A stretch of DNA of 64,000 bases, taken from the NCBI GenBank assembly GCA_039090855.1, contig CM077027.1, positions 104,817,187 through 104,881,186 of the forward strand. The letters run 5' to 3'. Below the pieces are notes generated by a model, which was not told the DNA's origin, made no database searches, and saw only the letters and a list, made by a program, of their open reading frames with translations. Both the position numbers and the translations under genes were made by a program. This document shows positions 22,451 through 33,867 of the stretch, piece by piece. The number at the start of each line of letters is the position of its first letter. The first letter of the stretch is position 1. This DNA comes from Macrothele yani (lineage: Eukaryota > Arthropoda > Arachnida > Araneae > Macrothelidae).

Positions 22451-23469
22451 TTCCATATTGGCAGAAAATAAATATTATAAGCAAATCAGGTGTCTGTTTA
22501 CTTATGTCATGTCTGTGTACAAATATCGTGCTCGTGTGCTTTTAGTTACAAAAAGATTACGTTAATGTTGATTAGTCTAGCGCAGCAGTTTTTGTGAATA
22601 CATATTACAACTTTCCGTTAGTGACAGTGCCAACTAGAAGAACGACTATGTCATTGAGACTATGATAAATTAGCTGATCAAAATGGCCGAAGTTATGGAC
22701 TTAATTTATTTTGAAGAGGGATGCACCTTTAAAAAAAATGTAAAGCTGTCAAATATAGCAACTACAAAACAAAAATGTCGGGGAAAAGATTGTTTTTAGG
22801 ATGCGAGGGTAGCTACAGTGCGTAAACAAAGACAGGGATGATTTAATAATGATAAGCATCGTGTTTCGTGAGAAAAAAGAAAGGAACAATCTGCTACCGG
22901 GAAATGATTACAGCAGCTCTTTGCTGATAATGGACTTCATGAAAAGAAGTTATCGCAAATGAAGTTTTACTAAGCCAATAATTCAGTTTTGAAGAGGAAC
23001 ACTGAGTAAAAAGTTATATTCACTAAACATTTGATTCCGATTATGATCCTGATAATCTTATGAAAATTGCAGACGTCAGTATTTAATGATAAAAAGGACC
23101 GAGAGGGTACCCTGGTACTCTTTGTAGATAATTTATGCTACGCGTCTTTCGCATGCTAAGAGTTTTGTGGGTGTGAAATAAAACGAGTGATTCGAGAGTA
23201 TACATTGATTTACGTACAACACGTTGCATTTATTGGCGTCACTCACGACCACATCTAACCACAGTCCGGTACATACTAAGTGGAATTAAATCATAACAAC
23301 AAACAATAAGATTTGCTAATTCCTGACACTCAGCGGTACTTATGTAAGTGGATTAATAATGTTACTATTGTAAAACCAATCAAAGAAGATATGTGAGTTA
23401 TAAATGTAAATATTTACTAAACTTCAATGTTCGTCTGTGTCCTTGTTCAGATAAGGAGATCCAATATCG
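22451..23469. other. No gene; fragment of inverted-repeat element
   Basis: AT-rich and without a recognised coding region. Around 23410-23440 an ACTTCAATGTTCGTCTGTGTC word matches the arm at 18105-18125 and its mirror at 15715-15735, so a remnant of that element ends here. Confidence 0.55.
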
Positions 23470-25326
23470 CGAAGCATCTTCATCTCACATCGAGAGAATG
23501 TTGAACAAATCAGGTATGGGGACACGTGAATTTCTAGTGGAGGACAAAGATTCAACAATCTGCGTTTCGTAGATGATATTCTATTGATTGAAGAAGATGA
23601 AATGAAACTGGATCAAATGGCACAAGAACTAAATAGAGAGAGGGTAAAAAATATGGCCTAAAGATGAACGTAGAAAAGACAAAAACAATGTTATTTGGCG
23701 CAAAAGACATCAGAAAAAGATCACTCTAGAAGGCAAGAAACTTAAAAATGTGAAAACATTTACTTATCTCGGAAGCTGTATAACATATGACGAACAGCAA
23801 AAAAGAAATTTTAATCAGAATTGCAAAGGCTATAACACTGCTAAAAGCCATAGATAAAATTTGGAAGAGCAGAGCTATTAGCCTCAAGACTGAAATTAAG
23901 CATTCTCGAGACAAACATCTTCAGCAGCATGCTATATGGATGCGAGAATTGGACATTGACAAAGGAATCATAGAAAAGGATATTTGCTTTTGAAAGAAAG
24001 AGCTATCGTAAAACCCTAAGAATCGGATGGACCCAGTATGACGAAGCAAATGTCTCCACTAGTTTGATGCCAGGGGTGAGATTCGAACCCACAACTCTCG
24101 GCTCCGGAGCTCCGAATGCTATCCACTATACTACACTGGCTTTGCTCTCACTGCTACCTGCATTTATCTCATGTGCATCCTACGGGGCAGGCACGCCACA
24201 TCTCCCCTCTCCCCCGAAAGAGGGAGGCAGACATGGCCCACGGGACCATGTGTCGCTGTAGATAGTCATCCGATGAAGAACGTACATTTTTTATCCGATG
24301 ACGAACGTGCATTTGGTGTGTGGAACGAAACATCACAGTGATGTATTTTTTCGAAGCGCTGAAGAAGGGATTCTCATTTTTTCCTGTCTCGCGGTGTGGA
24401 AAGAACATCACACCATTGCGAGAAACCTAACAGCCAGACCATCCTGGAAGTTCGGGAGCCAATATGACTAAGTAAATTTCTCCATCATTTTTAGGACAGG
24501 TGTGGGACTCGAACCCACAACTTTCGTTTCCGGAGCTCCGAGCGCTATCCACTATACTACACTGGCATGTGCACTCACTGCTATCTGCCTTTATCTCATG
24601 TGGGTCCTGCGGGCAGGCACGTCACATCTCCCCCAACCCTCGAAAGAGGGCCATGCGCATGGCCCACGGGTCAGACAGGACCATATGTCGCTATGTCGCT
24701 GTAGGCAGCCATCCTATGAAGAACGTGCATTTGGGAAATCCCAGACAATTTGGTGTGTGGAACGTAACATCATACTGATTTATTTTTTCGAAGCACTGAA
24801 TAAGGGATTCTCATTTTTCCTCTGTCTCGCCGTGTGGAAAGAACATCACATCATTGCGAGAAACCTATCAGCCAGACCATCCTGAAAGTTCGGGAACCAA
24901 TATGACGAAGTAAATTTCTCCATCATTTTTATGCTAGGGGCGGAATTCGAACCCACAACTCTCGGGTCTGGAGCTCCGAGTGCCACCTACTGTATTACAC
25001 TGGCATGTGCTCCCACTGCTATCTGCCTTTATCTCATGTGCGTCCTGCGGGGCAGACAAGTCACACCAGAAGATAAGAAATGAAGTGTACAACTAAACGT
25101 TACCCTGTTCCAAAAAATCATACAGAGAAAACTAAGACTCTTTGGACACATCTGCAGAATGAAAAATGACAGAAAGATAAATATATTTGTGCTTGGCTTA
25201 ATGAACGTAAGAAATGCAAAAGGACGCCCTCACCGTGTGTGGGCTGACGATATTAAAGACTGATGCGGTAGAACTCTTCAAGAACTGAGCCATTCTGCAA
25301 TGAACAGACTTCAATAGGACAATACA
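23470..25326 (+). pseudogene. Second LINE reverse transcriptase, 3' part, split
   Basis: A frame has NLRFVDDILLIEEDE, the reverse transcriptase catalytic box with FVDD. It is followed by KTKTMLFGAKDI, KTFTYLGSCITYD, IDKIWKSRAISLK and YRKTLRIGW. After an interruption (24064-25075) the C-terminus resumes with LFGHICRMKNDR and KGRPHRVWADDIKD. This layout is that of RTE/CR1-like elements but a different subfamily from the LINE at 19051. Many stops and shifts are present. A mariner abuts the 3' end at 25327. Confidence 0.8.
24064..25075 (-). repeat. Three tandem units with tRNA-like heads (SINE family C)
   Basis: Units start near 24064, 24492 and 24926 (period ~430 bp; the third is partial). Each has, on the minus strand, box A TAGTATAGTGG-like and box B GGTTCGAAT-like motifs ~43 bases apart (first unit 24123-24133 and 24080-24089). 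Each is preceded by an AATATGACKAAGTAAATTTCTCC word that resembles the LINE text at 24035-24060. So a SINE insertion plus its LINE flank appears to have been duplicated in tandem. This is not a genuine tRNA gene. Confidence 0.7.
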
Positions 25327-26581
25327 TTGGGTGTGTGAAAAAGTTCTACCCGTTTTTGCAACTAATGCAAATTGCGATCGGAGTAGTTACGTCACACATG
25401 ATGCTGCGATGCCGAATTTTAGGCCAATAAAGCGCGGAGCAGTAGAGCACATAGAGGCACTAGGTATGTCCAAGTAAGTCATTCGTAACGGAAATCACGG
25501 ACGGTGTAACATGGCATGCGATAAGGAACACATTAGACATTATTTACTGTACGAGTTCGATAAAGGCAGTTCTGCAGCCGCGGCTTGCAGCAACATCAGT
25601 CAAGTGTATGGGTAGGATGCAGTTGATGATAGCATATGCCGCCGTTGGTTTCGGAAATTCCGGGAAAGATTAACAACGTCCTAGACGTCCATCCCATGGT
25701 TTCTGACGAGGATGTGGACCAAGCCATAAAAAATGACCCACATCCAACCGTTAAGGAATTAGCTGAAACGTTGTCGGTACACAGAACAACAGTCGAAAGA
25801 CGGATGCATGCGCTTGGGTTCATCACCAAGTTAGATAAATGGGTTCCGCACCAGCTTTCTGCAAAGCAACAAGAGGAGAGAATCTGTACCTGTGTTTCTT
25901 TGCTTACAGAAATGAACCTTTTTGGGACGAACTGTAACGGGTGATGAGAAATGGGTACTGTACCGTAATGTAAAGCGTCGACGGAATGTGTGCCAAGGTG
26001 CGGAGCATGCTCCATTTACCTCAAAAGGAATACTGCATCGCAAAAAAGTTTTGTTAAGGGTTTGGTGGGATGTCTAGGGAATAATCCACTGGAAGGTGTT
26101 GGCACCTAACCGAACGGTAAATGCTGATCTCTATTGCCAACAGTTAGACAGATTGCGAGAACATCGAAGCGGCCAGCACTCATCAATCGCAAAGGCGTGA
26201 TCCTTCACCATGATAATGCCAGACCTCATGCTGCTTTCACCACTCAGCTAAAGTTACTGGACTTTGGTTGGAAAGTGTTACCTCACCCGGCGTATTCCCC
26301 TAACCTGGCGCCTACGGACCTTTTCCGATCATCACAGAACACCTTCGCTCTCCAAACCTTCGATGATGTGGACGATGTGAAAATGGCATTACATGACCTT
26401 TTTGACTCTAAAACACAGGATTTTTTTTTGGCGTGAAATTCACCTACTCATATATACAGTAGATGGCAAGGGGTCATACAGAATGATGGCAATTATGTGA
26501 AATTCTAGGTACGTTATTTGTTGTGTTCTTCTCCTCTCTTTGTAGCCTACAAAAACGGGTAGAACTTATGCACACACCCAA
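25327..26581 (+). mobile_element. Mariner-like transposon with both ends
   Basis: Terminal inverted repeats read TTGGGTGTGTGMAWAAGTTC inward from both ends and are flanked by CA on the left and TA on the right. The transposase starts near 25510 (MACDKEHIRHYLLYEFDKG) and is frameshifted repeatedly. Recognisable blocks are RRWFRKFRE, VHRTTVERRMHALGF, TGDEKWVLY (first Asp), LHHDNARPHAAF (second Asp) and HPAYSPNLAPTDLF. In the last block the third catalytic position is ambiguous. Inactive. Confidence 0.88.
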
Positions 26582-26739
26582 TAGTTAAAATGACAAAAGA
26601 CACCTAGGGAATTGTATCCATGGTTGACGTTGTTGTTGATGATGATGAAGGTGTCAATAAGAAGTATTTCCACTTGGTCGTTTTACAAAAAATAATTATT
26701 ATTATTAATAATATGTATTATTCAGATTTAGATGAACGT

Positions 26740-27275
26740 AAAGAACGACTTTGACACTGATGAAATGTAATACAGCTACGATAGCCCGCCTGTGTATATG
26801 TTCAAGCTAAAATCCGACCTCAGGACATAAAGAAAAGCTGAATGGCGAGCGTGTTAGCGAAGCAGATTGGTAACGTTTGGTCTGGTATATATACAGGTTA
26901 CACCCCTTCGTGTTATACAACATTTTAAAGCTTTCGGCAAAAGCAGATGAGGTCGAGAGGAGGCAAAATGTTACTCCGACGCATATGTAGTAGAGTCGGC
27001 GAAGATGCAAAGCGTCGAATTGCATTTTTTAAAAATGGGTTTTATCCCATTTAGCATCAAGTTCCCGTAATTTATGCATTTTGCAATGAGATGTTCTGCG
27101 ACAATTTAGTAAAATATATTGTTCAGTAACAATGAAATTTTGCGTTTCTTCATGAGACAGCATTCAAAAATCAGTTTGCAACCATGGTTTTGACCACTTC
27201 CGCGACCCATTTCCGTTACATCAAATTTTTTACTTGGGATTTACTTTACTGCTGTCGGGAAAGATGCGTAACTTC
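26740..27275 (+). repeat. Unclassified dispersed repeat U, copy 1
   Basis: Matches 38865-39440 in reverse orientation through most of its length, including CATTTCCGTTACATC, CATTCAAAAATCAG, AATGGTTTTGACYACTTC and TTTTAAAATG-type blocks. There is no coding capacity, and no terminal inverted repeat or tail was identified. The class is unknown. Confidence 0.75.
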
Positions 27276-27363
27276 GAAACAGCAATGAACGTTTTAATAC
27301 GTAAAAAGAAATCACATTCATCATGGGAATTGCTGCTCGTGAAATTGAGTGGCAAGATGATTG

Positions 27364-27584
27364 GGCCGTCCCGGTGGTGCAGTGGTCTAAACGATGGCTT
27401 CTGATCAATCTCCCAAAAGGGGTCTGGATTCGGATCCCGGTGAGCCATGGACGTAGTGTTTGTCTTAAGGCACTGGCTGTCTCCTTTCCCTGGAACAAGT
27501 GACCCTAAATTAGAGAAGGGCGACTGCTTATAGCCCATTGAGTTGCTCACGGTGGTCGTTTAACCTCCAATAATAAAAAAAAAA
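27364..27584 (+). mobile_element. tRNA-derived SINE, family A, copy 4
   Basis: The complete head and body are present, but more diverged; box B reads GATTCGGATCC. Short poly(A) tail. Imperfect target duplication AAGATGAYTG at 27354-27363 and 27585-27594. Confidence 0.9.
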
Positions 27585-27677
27585 AAGATGACTGTGTGTG
27601 CTAGTGTGGGTGTGCTGTGTAGTCAGTATCCAGGTATGTGAACATGGGGTTGCCGCCATGGTGGATTTTGGATTGTA

Positions 27678-27886
27678 TTATGAGGTTTAACAACCACCGT
27701 GAGCAAATAAGTGGGCTATAAGCAGTCGCCCGTCCCTAATTTAGGGCTGCTGGTTCCAGGGAACGGTGAGAGTCAGTGCCGTAAAGCAAGAATAACATCC
27801 ATATCTCACCGGGGTTCGAACCCGGACCCATATCGGACGAATGACCAGAAGCCATCGCTTAGACCACTGCGCCACCAGGGCGTCCC
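27678..27886 (-). mobile_element. tRNA-derived SINE, family A, copy 5 (reverse)
   Basis: The reverse-oriented body with GGTTCGAACCC (box B complement) and CCACTGCGCCACC (box A complement) is clear. The tail is degraded and no clear target duplication is visible. Confidence 0.88.
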
Positions 27887-27954
27887 GCCATATTGAACTG
27901 ATGACCTGAAGCGCCGGACTGCGTTTTTCCGATAATTCGTCCAAAATGGTCAGA

Positions 27955-28090
27955 GTCAAGCAAAAAGTCCGAATCTCCAGTGAGGAATGGGTAGTGAGTT
28001 TGCTCAACGGCACTGGCTATGTATGGTATCTTGCCTTGCCGGACCTAGTGCCCCCAAATTAGGAAGCGGCGACTGCTTATACATCTCTTA
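27955..28090 (+). mobile_element. Degenerate SINE body fragment, family A
   Basis: Contains CGGCACTGGCTATG, an AAATTAGGAAGCGGCGACTG segment and CTTATA in the order of the family body, with many changes. It may be an old copy or a sister subfamily. The head is only weakly traceable to its left. Confidence 0.6.
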
Positions 28091-28314
28091 ACTTTTAAAG
28101 TTTTCATTCCCCCCCATAGCGCACCCTTGGATATATAGAACGGCGACTTTTCATATCAGTCGTAGTTTGAATGCAACGCTTCGGCCTCAGCTTGGTTACC
28201 GCAACAGCCAGCCAATCGAGGAAGAAAACCTTTGCCTCTTAGGTTTTGATACAAAAACGCAGAAATTCTTACAAGGGAGAGGAACGGCACAATTTTAAAA
28301 GTTTCTTTAATTCC

Positions 28315-28534
28315 TTTTTTTTTTGATTGGAGGTTTGACGACCACCGTGAGCAACTCAATGGGTTATAAGCAGTCGCCCGTCCCTAATTTAGGGCCACTG
28401 GTTCCAGGGAAGGGAGAGAGCCAGTGCCGTAAGACAAACACAACATCCATGCCTCACCGGGATTCGAACCCGGACCCCTTTCGTAAGAATGATCAGAAGC
28501 CATCGCTTATACCACTGCGCCATCGGGGGCGGCC
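28315..28534 (-). mobile_element. tRNA-derived SINE, family A, copy 6 (reverse)
   Basis: Full-length reverse copy with poly(T) at its left end. A 9-bp target duplication, TTTAATTCC, lies at 28306-28314 and 28535-28543. Confidence 0.94.
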
Positions 28535-28543
28535 TTTAATTCC

Positions 28544-29537
28544 CCTTGCCATTTTCAAGGAGAAATGGAACTTATGTTACTTTATTTCTGTAACGCCCCC
28601 AAGAATTTGCTTGTGGATGATTCTATTTTTCCGATTTACAAAATTGGAATTGAATTCTTAATATCACAGCAAGTTGAGTTTGCACACGATCAGATTGAGA
28701 TCTCAAGGTGATCGCGTGCTAATTTAAAAACATTGGATTATGAATGACTCGAGTTCTGTTTATCCGATCAACAAAATTAGAATCAAAATCTTAATGTCAC
28801 GGCAAGTTGCGTTTGCACATTAATTTAATTTAGCACAATTCGAATATTAATTTGTACGATTTAATTATATTTTACTATTTTCATTTAACTAACTTTCCGA
28901 GTTTTGTGCTGATTTCATTAAACATTTAGCAAAATATCGGTCTATCTAAACATTGTAACCTACAATAAAAACTGAAATCTTGAGATGTCACAGTGAGCAA
29001 GCCTGCATCTAAAAGCAAATGGCGCCCCAGTAGCACATTGTCGATAATTTAGGTAGTTCCGATTTGTAATACCAGATGTCGCATTATTTTGTAGAAAAAG
29101 CTTTGTTATGAAGTTTCAAACTAACCGTCGAATAAGACAGTGTAAAACAAGCCGACGAAAAAGTCATTAAACGCGAAAGATCAAAGAAAACGTTATTAAG
29201 GTAAGTTTACACGAAAACAACTTTCCGAGTTGATTATAAATACTGATTATAAATATTATACATTTTACAAAATATTGATCTATCTAAGCACTCTAATCTA
29301 CTATTGATAACCAACAAATATTTTACACAGAATGTTATTTATCGCGAGGTCTTTTGAAAAACCGAAATAAACGGCATATAAGTTTTAGTTCTAACATGAA
29401 TGAGTTCTTAGTATATACGTTTTTACTATATTTCCTTACAGAAATCCGGCGTCAATTTGATTTGTTTTTGATCTGCTTCAATTAAAAATTTCACTCCGTC
29501 ATAGGACAGGGAACATCTCCTATATATTAATATTTAT
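28544..29537. repeat. Old direct repeats, no gene
   Basis: 28625-28690 and 28757-28815 share ACAAAATTRGAAT and AAGTTGMGTTTGCACA words. 28893-28975 and 29220-29300 share CTTTCCGAGTT, TTTAGCAAAATAT-like and CTATCTAAGCA-like words. These look like fragments of a duplicated AT-rich element. No coding region is seen. Confidence 0.55.
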
Positions 29538-29541
29538 TTAA

Positions 29542-30101
29542 CCCTTTAAGCGACTGATGTACCAGAAACTAACAATGCTCCTCACTTTCTGTGCTCCCCA
29601 AAGAGAAATGCTCACATAGCGGCCCTGGTATTAGGAAAGCTAGGCAAAACAATTCCGTTCTCCCTCTCATCTTAGCAGAACCGACTATAAACCTGCGATA
29701 ACCAACCATCAACAGTACCTGGTGCTACGAGCTCCCTTCTGTTGTTTTGTTCGCTGTTGCATGACCCAAGGAATGATGGGGGGAAGGGCAAGTACCTCTG
29801 ACACGAACATTATGCCACTGGTTCGAAACAAGTGACTCAAACATCTTCTCTCTCCTTTCTTAGGGTCGCAGTTATTATGACAGCCTTTTCAGCAGGTGAT
29901 AACTCCGAAAGGATTAGTGTTAATCATCCCCATAGATGACCATTTTGAATAAGTAAGCCAAGAAGAAAGCAACGCTTTCTGACGCGCAGGTTCACTCACA
30001 ACCGCTTTTGGCCCACTTACTAGGCAGCAAATATATCCCTTGGACCTGATTTCAGACCACTTTGCTAACCCCGAGTTAACTCGTTACAGCCTGTTAAAGG
30101 G
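29542..30101. mobile_element. piggyBac-like MITE, family P1, copy a
   Basis: A 560-bp non-coding element that begins CCCTTTAA and ends TTAAAGGG. It is flanked by TTAA (29538-29541) and CTAA (30102-30105), consistent with a TTAA target with one mutation. A diverged second copy is at 44180-45005. CCC ends plus a TTAA target are known features of the piggyBac superfamily; no transposase is present. Confidence 0.8.
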
Positions 30102-30449
30102 CTAAAGCTTAAAAACAACCGTCTTATGACGTATTATACGCTAGTTACAAAGAATATCCTCCCATGAGAGACAAGCAATAAATATAACACTGCTTTAAAC
30201 AATCGTACAATGCTTTTAACCTAACCGATTTGTTCGGGAGACTTAAAGCAGTTCTAATTGGAGTGGAAAGACAATGATCTTGGTAAAACGAAATTAGTGT
30301 CACCTTTTCATGAAATAGTTGAATAATATTCCTCCTGCAAAATGTGCCAGAGAAAATGAGAATTCCATTGTTTTCAACTTTCATACGAGAGCTGATGAAT
30401 AAGTACTGCAACTTCCAATGACCTTTGCTGGCAGATAAGGGATATGTAC

Positions 30450-30570
30450 ACCGAAGAGCCACAAAATTATGACCAGCGCGTCTTTATGCATATATAAGCA
30501 AGAGCAGGTAAACAACGGAGAGCGCGAAGGTCATGAAACGGAATTAATAACACCTACTGAACTCTACACT
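30450..30570. mobile_element. Tc1-like terminal fragment
   Basis: ACACCGAAGAGCCACAAAAT followed by GACCAGCGC, GCAGGTAAACAACGG and AAGGTCATGAAACGG matches the leader preceding the transposase fragment at 10793. It is the 5' end of the same Tc1 family without its gene. Confidence 0.65.
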
Positions 30571-31757
30571 GTTAAAAACAATCTACTTAAAAATGAGAAC
30601 CTGAACCTACTCGTTTTTTTTTAAGTACAATCGTATCGTAAACGAGTACATGATATGCTCAAATATAAGTAACCATACATACTTACAAATAACTGCGTCA
30701 ATAAATATAAATATAATCTCGTATTACTTCATTTTAGATATTATAGATTTCAAGAGAAATTGCTTAATAAATGTGTAAAGTGATACACATAATTAGTACA
30801 ACAAAGTCACTGATCACAAGTAATTTAATTATGCATAAAGTATCTTTGTGTACGTTTTTACATTAACTGTATTTGTGTCAATCTCATAAATGACATATAC
30901 TCCGGCCATTACGATCTTTATTGAAGTAAAATATATATGTTCGTGAAGTTCTCTACAAACCTTAGCAGAACCACGTATTTAAAGACTTTAAACTTACAGC
31001 TTTTTAAAACAAACCCATCATATAAGAAAGGAACGTATTAATTTCAGTGTGTAGAATATCTTTCACTCGCAAAATAAATATATGTTACGACACATAACGT
31101 ATCGTAACTGCGCAGGTGGGGGTGGCATATGGAGAACTCATGAGTGAAATTGTAACCGCTCACTTAACTGGGCTAATTTTATAATTTATTGAATTCATGC
31201 GCAGGGAAACAAAAAGTTTCTCAGTGTGACATAATTACGACGTCCTCCGTTTTTCTTGCGTGAACACAGACAACAATCGCCGTAAGAAGAAGAGTAACGT
31301 TATAATATACAGGAAAACAAAATACGTTTAAAAATGTTAACGAGGATTTATCATCAATGATTAGTTCTTCATCATACAAGTGCCTTAGCAATGAGCTTTG
31401 ATTACGAAAAACCAACGCAGTAAAAAGAACTTCAACAGTTTTAATAGCAATTTGAAATTTATTTTGCTGTTAGCATTTTATATTAAATTTTTTTTATTTT
31501 TTTCAAATTTTAGTTCTTAATTTGAATAATTTTAAATAAAAGAAGGTTACGTGGGAGTAACAAAAAGAGAATATTAAGATTTTCTTTAAATATTGCTTTC
31601 TCGTTCCACACGAACCCAAATATTCAGTGTAGATTAAAACGATCACGTTCAACAGATTTAACTAGTATAGTAACATTTATTTAGTGTAACTATCGCCGTT
31701 TTTTATAGCTGACTGTAAGCGATTTCTTTAGCTTCACCGTAGCCCCGTAAAGGTAAA
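30571..31757. other. No gene recognised
   Basis: AT-rich sequence with only short frames and no repeat matched elsewhere in the window. It ends at the target duplication of the hAT-like element. Confidence 0.55.
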
Positions 31758-32319
31758 TGCCTTCCCAGGGACGCGCCAAGCGGGGGTTCAACGGGTGCTA
31801 AGCACCCGGGCGCCAGATTCCGGGGGCGGAAGGTCCCACAATCAATTTTTTCGGTTGATAAATTAATATCAGTGACGTGGGAGAAGTTGTGAAAACGTTA
31901 TACTGTGAGAAATCTTAATGCTAAGTGGAACGTTTACTTTTTAGTAAAAGTAACTCGTTTATAATTCAACAGAAAACGTTTTGAAATCAGAGAATAATTT
32001 TTACTGCTTTGTTCAGTAAGAGATACCGCGGGCAAAGGATTGAAAATTCTTTTTCTAATTTATTTTTAAATCTTGAAGATTTCAGCATTCATGAATGCGT
32101 GGCATCATGACAAACGGGGCCAATATGTAGGAAAAACACAATGGACTTCAAAATGCATAATATAATTTGTCGACTTAAGACCCTTACGCATTTTATGTAC
32201 TTTGAGCGGCTCATACTTTAAATCTAGTCGTAAATGCCGACGAAAATATTTCTCTACAGATTGTGAACATTTTCAGCATTGTTCAAGTAATATATGCTTA
32301 TCATGAAAGATCATGAAAG

Positions 32320-32365
32320 GCGTTTTCTGGGAGACGCGGGTTCGAGTCCCGCTCCAGGACGATGA
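32320..32365 (+). other. tRNA-like fragment (SINE head remnant)
   Basis: GGGTTCGAGTCCCGC forms a T-arm-like hairpin with a box B motif, followed by ACGATGAAAATTTT as in the SINE-B copy at 42577. The 5' half with box A is missing, so this is not a tRNA gene. Confidence 0.55.
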
Positions 32366-32663
32366 AAATTTTCAAGTTTTCGGATATTATCTGACTTACC
32401 ATCCTTGTCATATTTACCCCAAAAATCGGATTGTCATCTTCAAAATTTGTAATATATGCTTACTTTTCTGAATTACCTTATCGTTGGCAAATTTTCAAGA
32501 AAGAGCTTCCAGCGTTGACCGTAAAACAGGGTGGGAAAATATTATAGGATCGATGCAATACGGGTAATGAGCACTGGGGTACAATTTCGATGTATTCCAC
32601 GATATTAGATATTTCGGTTTGAATAGTTAAAGAGACGCCCGTCATGTTTAATATTACATGTAT

Positions 32664-32987
32664 ATATATCATCATCTTCCTCAACCATTATTAATTCTCT
32701 ACTGGATGAAGGTCTCTCCAAGTTTCTTTCACAACGGTCTGTCTTGGACCAGTCTCCTCCATCTCACTTGTGCATGCTTTCGAATTTCATCCATCCATCT
32801 CCCACGTGGTCTTATTTTGGGTCTTTTCCTGTCCCTTGGAATCCAGTCTAACATTTCGGTTGTCCATCGATGGTCCGTTCTCTTGGCAATATGTCCAGCC
32901 CATTACCATTTTAGGGATTTTACTCTGATCATAATGTCTTCCACTCTTATCATTTTCCTTACCCACGGGTTCCTTATCTTATCTTGC
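32664..32987 (-). mobile_element. RTE LINE 3'-end fragment
   Basis: Diverged copy of the last ~320 bp of the LINE at 19051. The reversed text preserves the region encoding WAGHTA, RDRKRP and the C-terminal GETFIQ-like segment, next to a TCATCATC tail. It lies inside the hAT-like element. Confidence 0.85.
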
Positions 32988-33342
32988 TTAGTTATATATA
33001 CTGTGTGTGTGTGTGTATATATCAATCAAAAAGCTGTATTATGTTTATCATCGTACATGACGAAACTTTTCTTTACCGGTAATGCAGACTTTTGTGTAAA
33101 TTGACAGAGAGGAGGCTTCTTGAATTATTCGTAGCGTCATCTGAACTAGTTTTACAGATTTTTTTTTTCAGTTTTATATGAGACAGCAGTGTTTTATGGA
33201 AAATATCAATTTACCGGGAATAGAAAATAGTGTTGCTAAAGATATTTATTTCGTGTAAAAATGAATAAAAATTGAAAAATATTCTCGTACAAGGGGCTTG
33301 CACCCGGGCGGCAAATGCCCTTGGCGCGCCCCTGTGCCTTCC

Positions 33343-33864
33343 GATTTACTTGCGAACTCTTTGTTTCGGCAGCAACACGTTACGCTGCAAACCGCCGCTA
33401 GATGTCAGGCCCGGCAAGCTGTAGGACGATCGGATCTTAACAGCAACCTGCTTTGGGCGCCAACAGCTGTAACTATCGATAAAATTTCGAGGCGCAAATT
33501 ATAAAGAATAAGGGAGTGTTAGTGGAATGCATACTATTATATCATACAGTGCCCAAACTTATAGCTTACAGCAACAAACATGGTAATGATATTTTAAAAA
33601 CATAGAAATAAACATTACTTCAAGACTTCAAAAATAATAATCCTCTATGCGTTAATAATTTTGATTTGTTTTAACTAATAACGTTTAGATGGCATTTAAC
33701 CTTTAAATGTTCATCCTGAGAAACTGATCTTTGCACAGGAAAGGTAAAATCTCACTACTTTCACAAACCTGGGGATTTTTCTGTGATCAGATCTTCTTAC
33801 TTTGCATCATTTTGTTTACATTCTATTTTTAGCACTTTTTTTGTAAATAATAAGATCGTGCTTA
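33343..33864. other. No gene recognised
   Basis: Spacer between the hAT-like element and modular repeat copy D. No coding region or repeat seen. Confidence 0.55.
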
Positions 33865-33867
33865 TGT

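Larger units (their letters stand above)
31766..33334. mobile_element. Non-autonomous hAT-like transposon
   Basis: Ends CAGGGACGCGCCAAGCGG (left) and, inverted, CAGGGGCGCGCCAAGGG (right). They are flanked by a perfect 8-bp target duplication, TGCCTTCC, at 31758-31765 and 33335-33342. CAGGG ends with 8-bp duplications define hAT elements. The 1.57-kb interior has no transposase but holds a tRNA-like fragment (32320-32365) and an RTE 3' fragment (32664-32987). Near each end is a CACCCGGGCG word, giving subterminal inverted repeats. Confidence 0.9.
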
